Assembly: GCF_900100855.1 (NCBI RefSeq)
Contig: NZ_FNCB01000004.1
Coordinates: forward strand, 62,001 to 126,000
Length of the DNA: 64,000 nucleotides
Reading direction: 5' to 3'
DNA from: Idiomarina zobellii
GTDB lineage: Bacteria > Pseudomonadota > Gammaproteobacteria > Enterobacterales > Alteromonadaceae
Shown: in pieces, positions 49,545 to 57,972 of the stretch
Numbering within the stretch: position 1 is the first letter of the stretch
How the letters are laid out: each line of letters opens with the position of its first letter
Made by a program: the position numbers and the translations under genes
The notes under the pieces: model-generated
Told to the model about the DNA's origin: nothing
What the model saw: the letters and a program-made list of their open reading frames with translations, nothing else
Database searches by the model: none

Positions 49545-49612
49545 CAGAGGGGTACGAGTTCATCAACTTTAAGGACAATAATATAACCAATACGCAATAA
49601 GGAACATGGCTA

Positions 49613-50263
49613 ATGAACCGTATTATTTTAGCGATACCTAACCCTATCACCAGCGCAGGGATGGCGGCTGTGATACAACAGCATTTTCATACGCAAATTG
49701 AAGTGGTTAATTCAATGAATGCGCTGAGACAAGCGTGTTACAAACACGATGATGCACTCGTTATTTTGAGCAGTCAACTCTCTGGAGTAGCAACCGTCGA
49801 GCACTGGCGACGCATTAAAAGGCGACATGTCGACTTACAGTTAATTGTCTGGGGCCGAAACCAGCAAGATATTCTTAACTTTCAGTGCGGTATTAGTCAG
49901 GTCGATGGCTATTTACTGGAATCCTCTAATAGTGACGAGCTTGTACAAGCGCTAAAGACCCTCAAAACAGGAAGCATTTATGTTGCCGCTCCGGTTGCTG
50001 AATACTTAGCGCGGAACCCGCGCAGTCGCAAGCAGCAGGGAATGGTCGATGCTCTCTCAGATAGAGAGTTGCAGGTGGCACAAATGCTAAGCCGCGGCAT
50101 TCGGGTTAGAGAAATTGCAAAACATTTGTGCATCAGTAGTAAAACAATAAATACCTTCCGCTACCGCATTTTCTCTAAACTTGGCATTGATGGTGATGTA
50201 CAATTGTCACATATGGCAATTCAATCGGGTCTGGTTGACCTAATTCAGTTTGAAGGTAGATGA
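49613..50263 (+). CDS. UvrY/GacA-like response regulator with degenerate receiver
   Basis: 216 residues. The C-terminal LuxR-type helix-turn-helix (LSDRELQVAQMLSRGIRVRE, SSKTINTFRYRIFSKLGI, GDVQLSHMAIQSGL) closely follows UvrY/GacA. The receiver does not: the acidic pair (VDDHELV in UvrY) is AIPNPIT, the phospho-Asp segment (LMDMSMPG) is ILSSQLSG, the Thr is Gly (IVWGRN) and the Lys is Glu (YLLESS). BarA-type phosphorylation is therefore impossible by the usual mechanism. In E. coli phosphorylated UvrY turns on the Csr small RNAs. AAGGAA precedes the start. It overlaps uvrC by 4 bases. Confidence 0.88.
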   Translation: MNRIILAIPNPITSAGMAAVIQQHFHTQIEVVNSMNALRQACYKHDDALVILSSQLSGVATVEHWRRIKRRHVDLQLIVWGRNQQDILNFQCGISQVDGYLLESSNSDELVQALKTLKTGSIYVAAPVAEYLARNPRSRKQQGMVDALSDRELQVAQMLSRGIRVREIAKHLCISSKTINTFRYRIFSKLGIDGDVQLSHMAIQSGLVDLIQFEGR

Positions 50264-52095
50264 CAAATAGCAATTCAGTAACCTTTAATTACAAAGACTT
50301 TCTTCGGAACCTGACTCATCAACCCGGTGTATACCGTATGTATGATGAGTCGGGCGACGTTATTTATGTTGGAAAGGCGAAAGATCTCAAAAAGCGAGTT
50401 TCCAGCTACTTTCGAGAAAAAGTTGACGCCGTCAAAACTCAAGTTTTGGTTAAGCAAATAGCGTCAATGGATGTCACTGTGACCGACACGGAAGCAGACG
50501 CGCTGATTCTCGAAAACAGCTTTATTAAAAAATACCGACCGCGCTACAACGTTTTACTACGCGACGATAAATCTTATCCTTATATTATTTTAACCTCTCA
50601 CGAACACCCCCGACTGGGTTTTCACCGAGGTGCGCGCCGAGAGAAAGGTGACTACTTTGGGCCCTTCCCAAACGGTAGTGCGGTGCGCGAGAGCCTTAAT
50701 TTAATGCAGAAGCTGTTTCCAATCCGTCAGTGCCAGGACTCCTATTACCGAGCTCGTACCAGACCTTGTTTGCAGTATCAGCTCAAACGCTGTCTGGCGC
50801 CTTGCGTTAGTAAATGCACCGATGACGAATACAACGAACAAGTTCAGTTGGCGAAACATTTTCTCAATGGAAAAAATCAGCAAGTTATTGATGAGCTGGT
50901 GACAAAAATGGAGCAAGCCAGTGAGGCTCTGGAATTTGAAAAAGCGGCACGGTTTCGCGACCAAATAGCGTCTTTGCGTAAGACTCAGGAGCGCAACTCG
51001 GTTACCGGTGCGCAGCAGGAGCTTGATGTTATTGGCATGGCTCGTGGTAATGGCATGACTACCATTCAAATGATGTTTATACGGGATAACCACTTACAGG
51101 GCAGCCGCAGCTATTTCCCGAAAGTACCGGCGGACACCAGTGACGAGGAAGTTTTGCGTGCCTTCTTGCTGCAGTTTTATTTATCAGATAATGCGGGCCG
51201 AAAAACGCCCCGCGAAATTATACTGCCGGACACAGTAGAGCCCGATGAAGTGCTGGCACAAGTCATGGGGCAGGCGCTCAATCGTTCGGTGAAAATGCAA
51301 AACAATGTTCGCGGTGAACGGAAACAGTATCAGCAATTAGCGGCAAAAAACGCAGTGAATGCGCTGGAGAGCCGTCTGAACCAACAAAGCACCATGAACC
51401 GTCGTACGTCGGCGTTACAGCAGGTGCTGGATTTTGGTGTACCCATTCAACGTATGGAATGCTTTGACATTAGCCATACCATGGGGCAGCAGACCGTAGC
51501 TTCCTGCGTGGTGTTTGATCAAAACGGACCGAAAAAGTCCGATTACCGACGCTATAATATTACCGGAATTACTCCGGGGGATGACTACGCCGCTATGTCT
51601 AAAGCATTGGCAAAGCGCTATGATAAGGCTAGAGAGCAGGGCAATATACCCGACATTCTCTTTATTGACGGTGGTAAAGGGCAGCTGTCACAAGCTGAGA
51701 AGTATTTCGAGGACTGGGGCAGTGATGCCCCGATGCTTATTGGTGTAGCAAAAGGTGAGTCCCGTAAACCGGGGCTTGAAACGCTGATTATGGCGGGCAG
51801 TCATGAGACTATTCCGTTAAGTAAAGACGCCAGTGCGCTGCATTTAATTCAGCATATTCGTGACGAGTCACACCGTTTTGCAATAACCGGACACCGTCAG
51901 AAACGCGCGAAAGTGCAGAAAACATCGACTTTAGAGCAAATAGAAGGCATTGGTGCTAAACGTCGACAAACGCTTTTGAAAAATCTGGGTGGATTACAAG
52001 AGGTAAAAAACGCTAGTATTAGTAAACTTTCTAGCGTACCTGGTATTAGCCAGGCCATGGCGGAAAAAATTTATTACTCGTTTCGGGATGAGTAA
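50260..52095 (+). CDS. uvrC: Excinuclease ABC subunit C
   Basis: A 611-residue nuclease that makes both incisions in nucleotide excision repair. In order: GIY-YIG domain (GVYRMYDESGDVIYVGKA near residue 19), UvrB-binding UVR motif (EQASEALEFEKAARFRDQI near residue 210), the RNase H-like 5'-incision domain (MECFDISHTMGQQTVASCVV near 388, and LFIDGGKGQL) and the C-terminal HhH pair (LEQIEGIGAKRRQTLL, SSVPGISQAMAEKIY). ATG overlaps the stop of the UvrY-like gene (ATGA). Confidence 0.98.
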   Translation: MTNSNSVTFNYKDFLRNLTHQPGVYRMYDESGDVIYVGKAKDLKKRVSSYFREKVDAVKTQVLVKQIASMDVTVTDTEADALILENSFIKKYRPRYNVLLRDDKSYPYIILTSHEHPRLGFHRGARREKGDYFGPFPNGSAVRESLNLMQKLFPIRQCQDSYYRARTRPCLQYQLKRCLAPCVSKCTDDEYNEQVQLAKHFLNGKNQQVIDELVTKMEQASEALEFEKAARFRDQIASLRKTQERNSVTGAQQELDVIGMARGNGMTTIQMMFIRDNHLQGSRSYFPKVPADTSDEEVLRAFLLQFYLSDNAGRKTPREIILPDTVEPDEVLAQVMGQALNRSVKMQNNVRGERKQYQQLAAKNAVNALESRLNQQSTMNRRTSALQQVLDFGVPIQRMECFDISHTMGQQTVASCVVFDQNGPKKSDYRRYNITGITPGDDYAAMSKALAKRYDKAREQGNIPDILFIDGGKGQLSQAEKYFEDWGSDAPMLIGVAKGESRKPGLETLIMAGSHETIPLSKDASALHLIQHIRDESHRFAITGHRQKRAKVQKTSTLEQIEGIGAKRRQTLLKNLGGLQEVKNASISKLSSVPGISQAMAEKIYYSFRDE

Positions 52096-52119
52096 AACCA
52101 AATAAGGAAACAGCGGATA

Positions 52120-52668
52120 ATGAAGTGGAATATCCCTAATATTTTGACCAGCTTTCGGATTTTTCTGATTCCGGTGTTTCTGGTGGTGTTTTACTTGCCC
52201 TTTGAAGACGCTCGTTTTTGGGCGGCCTTTATTTTTTGGCTTGCCGCTATTACCGATGCCTTAGATGGCTTTGTTGCACGTCGTTTTAATCAATTCACTA
52301 AATTTGGTGAGTTTTTAGACCCGGTGGCGGACAAAGCCATGGTTGTGGCGGCGTTAGTGGTGATAGTTGAGGACTTTAATGCTGCGTACATTACTATACC
52401 GGCATTAACCATGATTTGCCGGGAGCTTATTGTTAGCGCCTTGCGTGAGTGGATGGCGCAAAGTGGCAACCGCGGTAAAGTTGCGGTATCAAATTTGGGT
52501 AAACTGAAAACTATTGCGCAAATGGTCGCGCTTATAGGTTTAATTTGGAACGCGAATATCTATATTTTCTGGATTTCTATTGTTTTATTCTACGGTGCTT
52601 TCGTTTTGACCGTGTGGTCAATGTGGGAATATTTGCGCGGCGCCAGCAAGGAATTGACTAGAAATTAG
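52120..52668 (+). CDS. pgsA: CDP-diacylglycerol--glycerol-3-phosphate 3-phosphatidyltransferase
   Basis: A 182-residue inner-membrane enzyme that makes phosphatidylglycerol phosphate, the first committed step to PG and cardiolipin. The CDP-alcohol phosphotransferase motif, D-x2-DG-x2-AR-x8-G-x3-D-x3-D, is seen in DALDGFVARR and GEFLDPVADK near residues 46-72. The start MKWNIPNILTSFRI is typical. 24 bases after uvrC, as in E. coli. Confidence 0.97.
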   Translation: MKWNIPNILTSFRIFLIPVFLVVFYLPFEDARFWAAFIFWLAAITDALDGFVARRFNQFTKFGEFLDPVADKAMVVAALVVIVEDFNAAYITIPALTMICRELIVSALREWMAQSGNRGKVAVSNLGKLKTIAQMVALIGLIWNANIYIFWISIVLFYGAFVLTVWSMWEYLRGASKELTRN

Positions 52669-52764
52669 CAGCTTTGCCGTAAATTTGCGCAAACAGTCAT
52701 AAATTTGATAAAAAGTCATTGACTGAAAAAGATTAAACAGTAGAATGCCTCGGCAGATGACGGT

Positions 52765-52840
52765 GCGGGAATAGCTCAGCTGGTAGAGCACAACCTTGCC
52801 AAGGTTGGGGTCGCGAGTTCGAATCTCGTTTCCCGCTCCA
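52765..52840 (+). tRNA. tRNA-Gly (anticodon GCC)
   Basis: A 76-base gene with encoded CCA. Acceptor GCGGGAA pairs with TTCCCGC, T arm AGTTCGAAT, anticodon loop TTGCCAA giving GCC. First of a three-tRNA cluster in the order of E. coli glyW-cysT-leuZ. Confidence 0.97.
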
Positions 52841-52846
52841 AATTCT

Positions 52847-52920
52847 GGCGGGTTGGCAGAATGGCTATGCAGCGGATTGCAAATCCGTGGATCTCGGTTC
52901 GACTCCGGGACCCGCCTCCA
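52847..52920 (+). tRNA. tRNA-Cys (anticodon GCA)
   Basis: A 74-base gene with encoded CCA, 6 bases after tRNA-Gly. Acceptor GGCGGGT pairs with ACCCGCC, T arm GGTTCGACT, anticodon loop ATTGCAAAT giving GCA. Confidence 0.97.
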
Positions 52921-52944
52921 TTATTCGAGAACACTTCTTGTAGT

Positions 52945-53031
52945 GCCCGGGTGGTGGAATTGGTAGACACAAGGGATTTAAAATCCCTCGCTGGTAACAG
53001 CGTGCCGGTTCAAGTCCGGCCCCGGGCACCA
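52945..53031 (+). tRNA. tRNA-Leu (anticodon TAA)
   Basis: An 87-base gene with long variable arm and encoded CCA. Acceptor GCCCGGG pairs with CCCGGGC, T arm GGTTCAAGT, anticodon loop TTTAAAA giving TAA. Last of the cluster; a toxin-antitoxin pair follows 68 bases downstream. Confidence 0.97.
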
Positions 53032-53099
53032 ATTCCGTATAAAATAAATAAATTTGATGCTAAACTCTTTTGTATCTAATTGGTACAAGGCGTTTCATT

Positions 53100-53318
53100 A
53101 TGGACATCAAAGACATCCTTGAAAGCATTAAGCATTTGTCCGGCAACGACAAAGCTAAGCTTGCTCATTGTTTGATCTCTTCTTTAGATACAGCTCAAGA
53201 TGATAATGTCGATGGCGCTTGGGCAGAACTGGCCGAAGAGCGACTGTCTCAACTTAATAGCGGGGCAGTAAAAGGCGTTTCATGGTCCGAAATTAAAGAG
53301 CAAGTAAAAGGCAAGTAA
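53100..53318 (+). CDS. Type II antitoxin, addiction-module family
   Basis: 72 residues from the ATG at 53100 (MDIKDILESIKHLS). The pattern HLSGNDKAKLAHCLISSLDTA and the following acidic W-x-x-E/L-A-x-x-R segment (GAWAELAEERLSQL) match the short addiction-module antitoxins (PF09720-like) that pair with RelE/ParE toxins. The C-terminal GVSWSEIKEQVKG would wrap the toxin. The toxin gene starts directly at the next base. Expected to autoregulate weakly with its toxin. Confidence 0.85.
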   Translation: MDIKDILESIKHLSGNDKAKLAHCLISSLDTAQDDNVDGAWAELAEERLSQLNSGAVKGVSWSEIKEQVKGK

Positions 53319-53615
53319 TTGAAGCCTCTTACCTTTCACCCTAATGTAGCTCACGAAGTTGGTGCCGCGTATCATTGGTATGAAAGCCATGCAAAAGGGC
53401 TAGGGGATGACTTTTTCTCAGAGTTGGAAGCCTCCTATAAAGTCATATCTGAATACCCAGAAGCTTGGCCTACTTTTTACTCTCGTTTTAAGCGCTATGT
53501 ACTCAACAGGTTCCCATTTTCCATCATCTTTAGTGTAAAAGGTGACTCCATCTTTGTTATAGCGGTTATGAATAACAGGCGGAAGCCGGGGTATTGGCAT
53601 AGTAGGGCTCAATAG
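53319..53615 (+). CDS. RelE/ParE-superfamily toxin
   Basis: 98 residues, starting at a TTG directly after the antitoxin stop; no in-frame ATG lies near, and the family N-terminus begins here (KPLTFHPNVAHEVGAAYHWYES). The ParE-like pattern continues with GLGDDFFSELEASYKVISEYPEAWP and RRFP-type segment LNRFPFSIIF, ending MNNRRKPGYWHSR. ParE toxins poison gyrase, RelE toxins cut mRNA; I cannot decide which applies here. TTG plus abutting placement should keep toxin synthesis below antitoxin. Confidence 0.87.
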   Translation: MKPLTFHPNVAHEVGAAYHWYESHAKGLGDDFFSELEASYKVISEYPEAWPTFYSRFKRYVLNRFPFSIIFSVKGDSIFVIAVMNNRRKPGYWHSRAQ

Positions 53616-53616
53616 G

Positions 53617-53642
53617 TAAAAAGCGAGGAAAAAATTCCTCGC
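53617..53642. terminator. Terminator between toxin gene and ydbL
   Basis: A perfect 8-bp stem, GCGAGGAA with TTCCTCGC around AAAA, is followed on the minus strand by TTTTTACC. It mainly serves the ydbH-ynbE-ydbL operon and may also end the toxin-antitoxin transcript. Confidence 0.8.
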
Positions 53643-53683
53643 CTCTTCAACGCACTCCTTATACTTTATAGGTTCTACCGTTG

Positions 53684-54049
53684 TTAAGGCTTCTTCTTCC
53701 ACTGACCATCAACCTTCACAAAATGCCCTGGCTGTGTGCGTTCAATGGCGCGTTTGCCGGCCAGTAGCTCAACATCAGCAACGGCAATGTCGTTTTCTTC
53801 TGCTATGCGGGCATATTCCTGACGTCTGGCTTCATTTATTTGTTCTGCTATTTGCTTTGCTTGCGCAGAGGACTTAACAACGCCTAAATAACCATTAGGT
53901 TGCTCGCCAACCCAGCCTTTATCTTTGGCTGATGACAGTTCGTCCATGGCTTCTTGTAAGGTTATTTCCTGTGCGTAACTTGCTGTTGGCACGCTCATGC
54001 CTGAAATAGAGAGTAGGGCGACGAACGCACTAATTGTTAGTTTTTTCAT
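53684..54049 (-). CDS. ydbL: DUF1318 periplasmic protein YdbL
   Basis: A 121-residue exported protein, signal peptide at residues 1-26 (cut near ASYAQE). The mature part has the DUF1318 pattern: KDKGWVGEQPNGYLGVV near residue 43, then INEARRQEYARIAEEND. In E. coli YdbL is thought to act as a chaperone for the YdbH-YnbE bridge. Third gene of ydbH-ynbE-ydbL. A terminator follows. Confidence 0.93.
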   Translation of the reverse strand: MKKLTISAFVALLSISGMSVPTASYAQEITLQEAMDELSSAKDKGWVGEQPNGYLGVVKSSAQAKQIAEQINEARRQEYARIAEENDIAVADVELLAGKRAIERTQPGHFVKVDGQWKKKP

Positions 54050-54067
54050 GTCACAATCCTTTGAAAG

Positions 54068-54253
54068 TTAAAATAAACCGCTCGACTCTGAAATAACGTC
54101 GTCGAGTGCTTTGTCGACTTTAACGTAAATTTCATGCTCAATTTTTACGTTCAGATTAATGGTTATTGGCTCTTTCGGAGCCGCCACCTGAACGGTTGGG
54201 GTGCAGGCGGACATGAGCAGCACCGATAGTGTAATGACAAGCAATTGTTTCAT
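54068..54253 (-). CDS. ynbE: YnbE-like outer-membrane lipoprotein
   Basis: A 61-residue lipoprotein with lipobox MSAC near residue 17 and conserved core PITINLNVKIEHEIYVKVDK. In E. coli YnbE multimerises in the outer membrane and receives the C-terminus of YdbH, completing an intermembrane bridge for phospholipid. 14-base gap to ydbL and 12-base gap to ydbH. Confidence 0.93.
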   Translation of the reverse strand: MKQLLVITLSVLLMSACTPTVQVAAPKEPITINLNVKIEHEIYVKVDKALDDVISESSGLF

Positions 54254-54265
54254 ATCGTCCTCTGA

Positions 54266-56686
54266 TTAATTGACCCGTTGCTGGATCCGTTTACGAATAA
54301 CGTCGCTGACACTGTTGCTGAGCTGTATGCCTTTAATGAGCGCAGGTAGGTCTTCCTCTAAAGTGACGTTTAATTTTACCTTACGACCATTTTCAACGGC
54401 TGGATTATATCCGTTCAGCTGTAACTCTAAGGTTAGCTCACCGTTCTTGTCATAGCCAACGACACTCGACAGCTCTTGGTAATAAAAGTCCTCCAGTACG
54501 CTGGCGAGTGTTTTCAGACTTGGGTTTGAACCAACGGTAGAGCGCAACGCCGAAGAGTCTACCTGCAAATGCCCACCAGGCGCGACAGCACTTAAATAGC
54601 CTTTTTCGACTGTTAGTTGTTGAGAGTCCCAAACGAGGGGGATGGTTCCCGAAATTTCGCCGTCTATCGCAATTCGGTTACTTGGATACTGGCGCATGAG
54701 TTCACCGAGGTTGATACGCTCGAAGACAATAGGAATACGTATTTCGTTAACAAACTTATAAGTTTGTTCTGGTATTCTAACCGAGCCTCCCAGAGCTTTA
54801 ATGCTATGACTGTTGAGCTGCACTGTACTGTTTCGCAGGTTCTTGAAAGGAATGACGCCGGCAAGCTCAGCTTCTACCGGACCAATAGTAAACCCTTGCT
54901 GAATACTGCCGACGGATAAGCTTGCCTGTTGAAAACTCAAACGCTCTGGAGTCGTATTAAATTGAGTGCTCAAATTAGCGTTGGCCACAGACGTTGTGTC
55001 ATATATGGCATCGATGGACTGTAAGTTTGCGTCTCCTTCATCAATGCTCCATTTTCCTGTTTCTAAATTGCCTGACAGCCTAAAGCCCGCCGTAGCGGTG
55101 CCTTTGTTTAGCGTTAATAATGGGAGAGTGTCTTGTATCAGCGGTGACAATTGTGCCTGTAAGTCTGCTTGCGCTAAGTCATGAATGTTTATATCTATAT
55201 TCGAGGTCAATCTTAAATCTTCTGTCAGTGTGCTGCTATGATTGAATGCCGCGCCCTGAGCTAATTCAATAGTGCCTTCGGCGTCAACACGGCCGTTTTT
55301 GTAATGGATATTATGCGAGAGTTGAGGCTTTAAACTCTGAAAGCCTGCTACTTTTATCGCAACATTATTAACTTCCGTTGTCAGGTTTGCTGTTGCCGTT
55401 TCGGGGGCGGTAAAAGGTATTTCTGCAAAGAACGTTGGAATTAAGAAGTCAGCATTGGCAAATTCTGATTCGGCGAAAAACGAAGAGGGGTGCTTTGAGC
55501 TAATCATCAGCTTATCGCTCTCGAGCGTTATATCAGCGTTGAATGCTAAGTCACTCAACGTATTAAGTTTGAGTGGACTTATGGCGGCAATACTATGTAC
55601 TACAATTCTGTCGGCACTTAGGTTAGTTTTTGGAAGTTCAAGCCGAACAAACTGAGCGTCGTTTTGAACGAAGTGACCTGCCATAGTTATCCTAGCGGCA
55701 GAGACGCCTTTGCCGTCAACCGTTGCACTCAGCTGAACCGGCCAGGCTGTTTTATTCAGTATTTGTTGATAGCTTAATGGTTCAAGCGCTAAAGAGTCCT
55801 GGCTGGTAAGTTGCCACTTTACCGTGCTTATTTCTAAAGGCAGAGCTGGCCACTGTGTCAGGTTGCCACTGAGACTTAAGTCATAGTTTTCAATAACGCC
55901 GTTTTTAACGTTGAAACGCATATTTCCGTCAGCGACGGATGTAACGCCTGACGCTGCGACATTCACAGGCTGCTGTAATTTTAAGGTGAATTTGCCGGAA
56001 GTTGCGTTAATGAGACCCTCTGCACCTATTAATTTAGTTTCTGGTGAGAGTGAACCTTGGGCATTAAGCAATAGAGCAATGCGTTCGTTTTTTACAAACT
56101 CAGATGCTTGAGCAAGTTGCTCGGTTGGAACCTTTGCTGAACCTTCAATGTTCCATTCACCGCTAATAAGCTCGTAATTGGCGTTGAAATGGCCAAGGTT
56201 ATGCTCTATATCGACCGATAAAATTGAGTCGTCGCGAGAGAGATGAATAGCGAGTGCTTCAGGATTAGAAAGGTTTAAACTGAGGTTAGGGCGCTTTGTG
56301 TTTAATGTTACTTCTCCCTTAAGCGGGGAGTACTGCTTGAAAAGCTCGCCTTTCAGTGTGACCTTGTTAAGAATAACCCTTTCAGGAAGCCAGCTTGGTA
56401 CAGGCGTGTTTAGTAGCTTTTTAATGGTAAGCGGTGAGGCAGCTGAGTTCGACGTGGAGGATGACGGTAACTCGTTCATTGTCACACTTAACTGCTCAAT
56501 GACCACTCGCTCTTTGGACAGCGAACCGATGCTTATCGACCAGTCCTCGATACCAACCTTTGCCAGTTCACGGTTAGCTATCGACAGGCCGATTAATAGC
56601 CCAATGCCAATAAACAGGACAAGAGTCAGTAAGACACTGCCGGTAAAGGCTAATAGACGCCAAAGCATGGGCTTAATGTCAGGCAT
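54266..56686 (-). CDS. ydbH: AsmA-like intermembrane phospholipid transporter YdbH
   Basis: An 806-residue protein anchored by one N-terminal membrane segment (residues 11-33), the rest periplasmic and rich in beta strands. It belongs with TamB and YhdP to the AsmA-like group that moves phospholipid to the outer membrane. The C-terminal domain conserves VVGYDKNGELTLELQLNGYNP near residue 738 and SVSDVIRKRIQQRVN at the end. Sequence divergence is large in the middle, as usual. Upstream gene of ydbH-ynbE-ydbL; its start lies 10 bases past the alkB stop. Confidence 0.92.
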   Translation of the reverse strand: MPDIKPMLWRLLAFTGSVLLTLVLFIGIGLLIGLSIANRELAKVGIEDWSISIGSLSKERVVIEQLSVTMNELPSSSTSNSAASPLTIKKLLNTPVPSWLPERVILNKVTLKGELFKQYSPLKGEVTLNTKRPNLSLNLSNPEALAIHLSRDDSILSVDIEHNLGHFNANYELISGEWNIEGSAKVPTEQLAQASEFVKNERIALLLNAQGSLSPETKLIGAEGLINATSGKFTLKLQQPVNVAASGVTSVADGNMRFNVKNGVIENYDLSLSGNLTQWPALPLEISTVKWQLTSQDSLALEPLSYQQILNKTAWPVQLSATVDGKGVSAARITMAGHFVQNDAQFVRLELPKTNLSADRIVVHSIAAISPLKLNTLSDLAFNADITLESDKLMISSKHPSSFFAESEFANADFLIPTFFAEIPFTAPETATANLTTEVNNVAIKVAGFQSLKPQLSHNIHYKNGRVDAEGTIELAQGAAFNHSSTLTEDLRLTSNIDINIHDLAQADLQAQLSPLIQDTLPLLTLNKGTATAGFRLSGNLETGKWSIDEGDANLQSIDAIYDTTSVANANLSTQFNTTPERLSFQQASLSVGSIQQGFTIGPVEAELAGVIPFKNLRNSTVQLNSHSIKALGGSVRIPEQTYKFVNEIRIPIVFERINLGELMRQYPSNRIAIDGEISGTIPLVWDSQQLTVEKGYLSAVAPGGHLQVDSSALRSTVGSNPSLKTLASVLEDFYYQELSSVVGYDKNGELTLELQLNGYNPAVENGRKVKLNVTLEEDLPALIKGIQLSNSVSDVIRKRIQQRVN

Positions 56687-56696
56687 TTACCGACCC

Positions 56697-57341
56697 TTAC
56701 CTTACTCTGAAGGTTAAGTTCACGCGGACATTGCCGGTGAGTGGATGCTGGCCGTTAGCGAGTTTTTTTACGCCGTGGTACCGAAGGCGATCGGGGCCGC
56801 CCCAGACAAGTACGTCACCATGTTGCAGCGTCACTTTTTGTGGACTGCCGCCACGTTTGAGTCCTCCCCAGAGAAAAGTAACGGGTAAGCCAAACGAGAA
56901 AGATACAATAGGCTGTGAAAAGTCGGACTCGTCTTTGTCCTGATGAAGCCCCATAGCAGCGCCGGGGTGGTAAACGTTAATTAAGCAGGCATTGGGAGAA
57001 AACGATTCAAATCCACACTTTGCAGCCGCCTGTTCAGCAAGTGTTTTTAGCGTTTCAGGCATAGGCGGCCAGGGCTTTTTAGTTATCGGGTCTGTGTCTG
57101 TGTAGCGATAGCCCTTTTTGTCGGTTATCCAGCCAAAGTCGCCGCAGCTGCTGGTGCGTACTGACATTTTACCGCCCCCGGGCGTCACAAACTGTCTTAG
57201 TGGTGACTGTTTAATAACGTCCCTGAGGTGGCTTAAAATAGTGTCTGCCTGAGATGCGACATGGCCATGGAGTAGGTAGGCTTGCTCACTAAACTGCGTA
57301 ACCTCATGGTTCTCGCCAGCAAATAAGTCGAGTGATGCCAT
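56697..57341 (-). CDS. alkB: Alpha-ketoglutarate-dependent DNA repair dioxygenase AlkB
   Basis: A 214-residue iron(II)/2-oxoglutarate enzyme that removes 1-methyladenine and 3-methylcytosine damage from DNA. Iron ligands are in GLHQDKDE near residue 136 and in RYHGVKKL near residue 191, and the 2-oxoglutarate-binding Arg pair is in GNVRVNLTFRVR at the end. CLINVYHPGA is also typical. No ada is nearby. It lies between the acetyltransferase gene and ydbH, all in one direction. Confidence 0.95.
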   Translation of the reverse strand: MASLDLFAGENHEVTQFSEQAYLLHGHVASQADTILSHLRDVIKQSPLRQFVTPGGGKMSVRTSSCGDFGWITDKKGYRYTDTDPITKKPWPPMPETLKTLAEQAAAKCGFESFSPNACLINVYHPGAAMGLHQDKDESDFSQPIVSFSFGLPVTFLWGGLKRGGSPQKVTLQHGDVLVWGGPDRLRYHGVKKLANGQHPLTGNVRVNLTFRVR

Positions 57342-57357
57342 AGCTCACCAAATCCGG

Positions 57358-57957
57358 TTAGAGTGCACGACTCATAATTAGGCGATCTTCACCCGGACCT
57401 AAGTAATCCTGAATGGTTTCGATAACTGAAAAACCCGCTTGTTTATATAATTTGATGGCAGCGGCATTGTCCGGAGCCACACTGAGCTCAAGTGTTTTCC
57501 AACTGCTTTCAGCCGCTGACTTGATAGCCTGCTCCAACAATATGCGGCCAAGCCCCTGACCTTGGAAGCTCTTCCCTATAAGCAAAGACATTAAGGTTGC
57601 CCGGCTGCCATCGAGCGGCACTATAAGGCTGTAACCGGCAACTTTCTCGTCACTTTTTATGGTTAAAAAGCTACCAGGCCACTGTCGTAGCGCTTGGTAA
57701 AAAAACAAGCTGGAGTAGGCGTCATTGCCATAAAGCTGCTTTTCAAAAAAGGCGAGCCGGGCAATATTTTCTGAAGACGCGGTTTGTACTGTCACAGGTA
57801 CATCGTTTTTACCCGCTTGTGCCAGCGAGCCGACACATAGCCGACACTCGCCGGAAGCCGGCGCAGAGCCTTCAACATAACGGAGTTTATGAGAGGCGCT
57901 CTCTCTGTTACTGGATACTTGATAAACTCTGTCTCGTGAAGAAGTATGGCTGCTCAT
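57358..57957 (-). CDS. GNAT acetyltransferase with N-terminal extension
   Basis: 199 residues. The GNAT domain (about residues 55-199) resembles RimI: acetyl-CoA loop FQGQGLGRILLEQAI near residue 131 and SVAPDNAAAIKLYKQAGF near residue 156. About 50 residues precede it, with a CxxC pair in GECRLCVG near residue 37; I do not recognise this part and see no signal peptide. There is no later ATG that would remove it. The substrate is unknown. Its ribosome-binding site AAAAAAGG can pair with CCTTTTT at the end of pagL. Confidence 0.82.
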   Translation of the reverse strand: MSSHTSSRDRVYQVSSNRESASHKLRYVEGSAPASGECRLCVGSLAQAGKNDVPVTVQTASSENIARLAFFEKQLYGNDAYSSLFFYQALRQWPGSFLTIKSDEKVAGYSLIVPLDGSRATLMSLLIGKSFQGQGLGRILLEQAIKSAAESSWKTLELSVAPDNAAAIKLYKQAGFSVIETIQDYLGPGEDRLIMSRAL

Positions 57958-57972
57958 AATAACCTTTTTTAG

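Noticed and set aside
49401-49612. CsrB-like small RNA next to the UvrY-like gene
   Set aside because: The gap lacks the repeated GGA loop motifs of Csr-binding RNAs.
52741-53640. Genomic island integrated at tRNA-Leu
   Set aside because: Only a two-gene toxin-antitoxin unit is present; no integrase and no repeated tRNA 3' end was seen.
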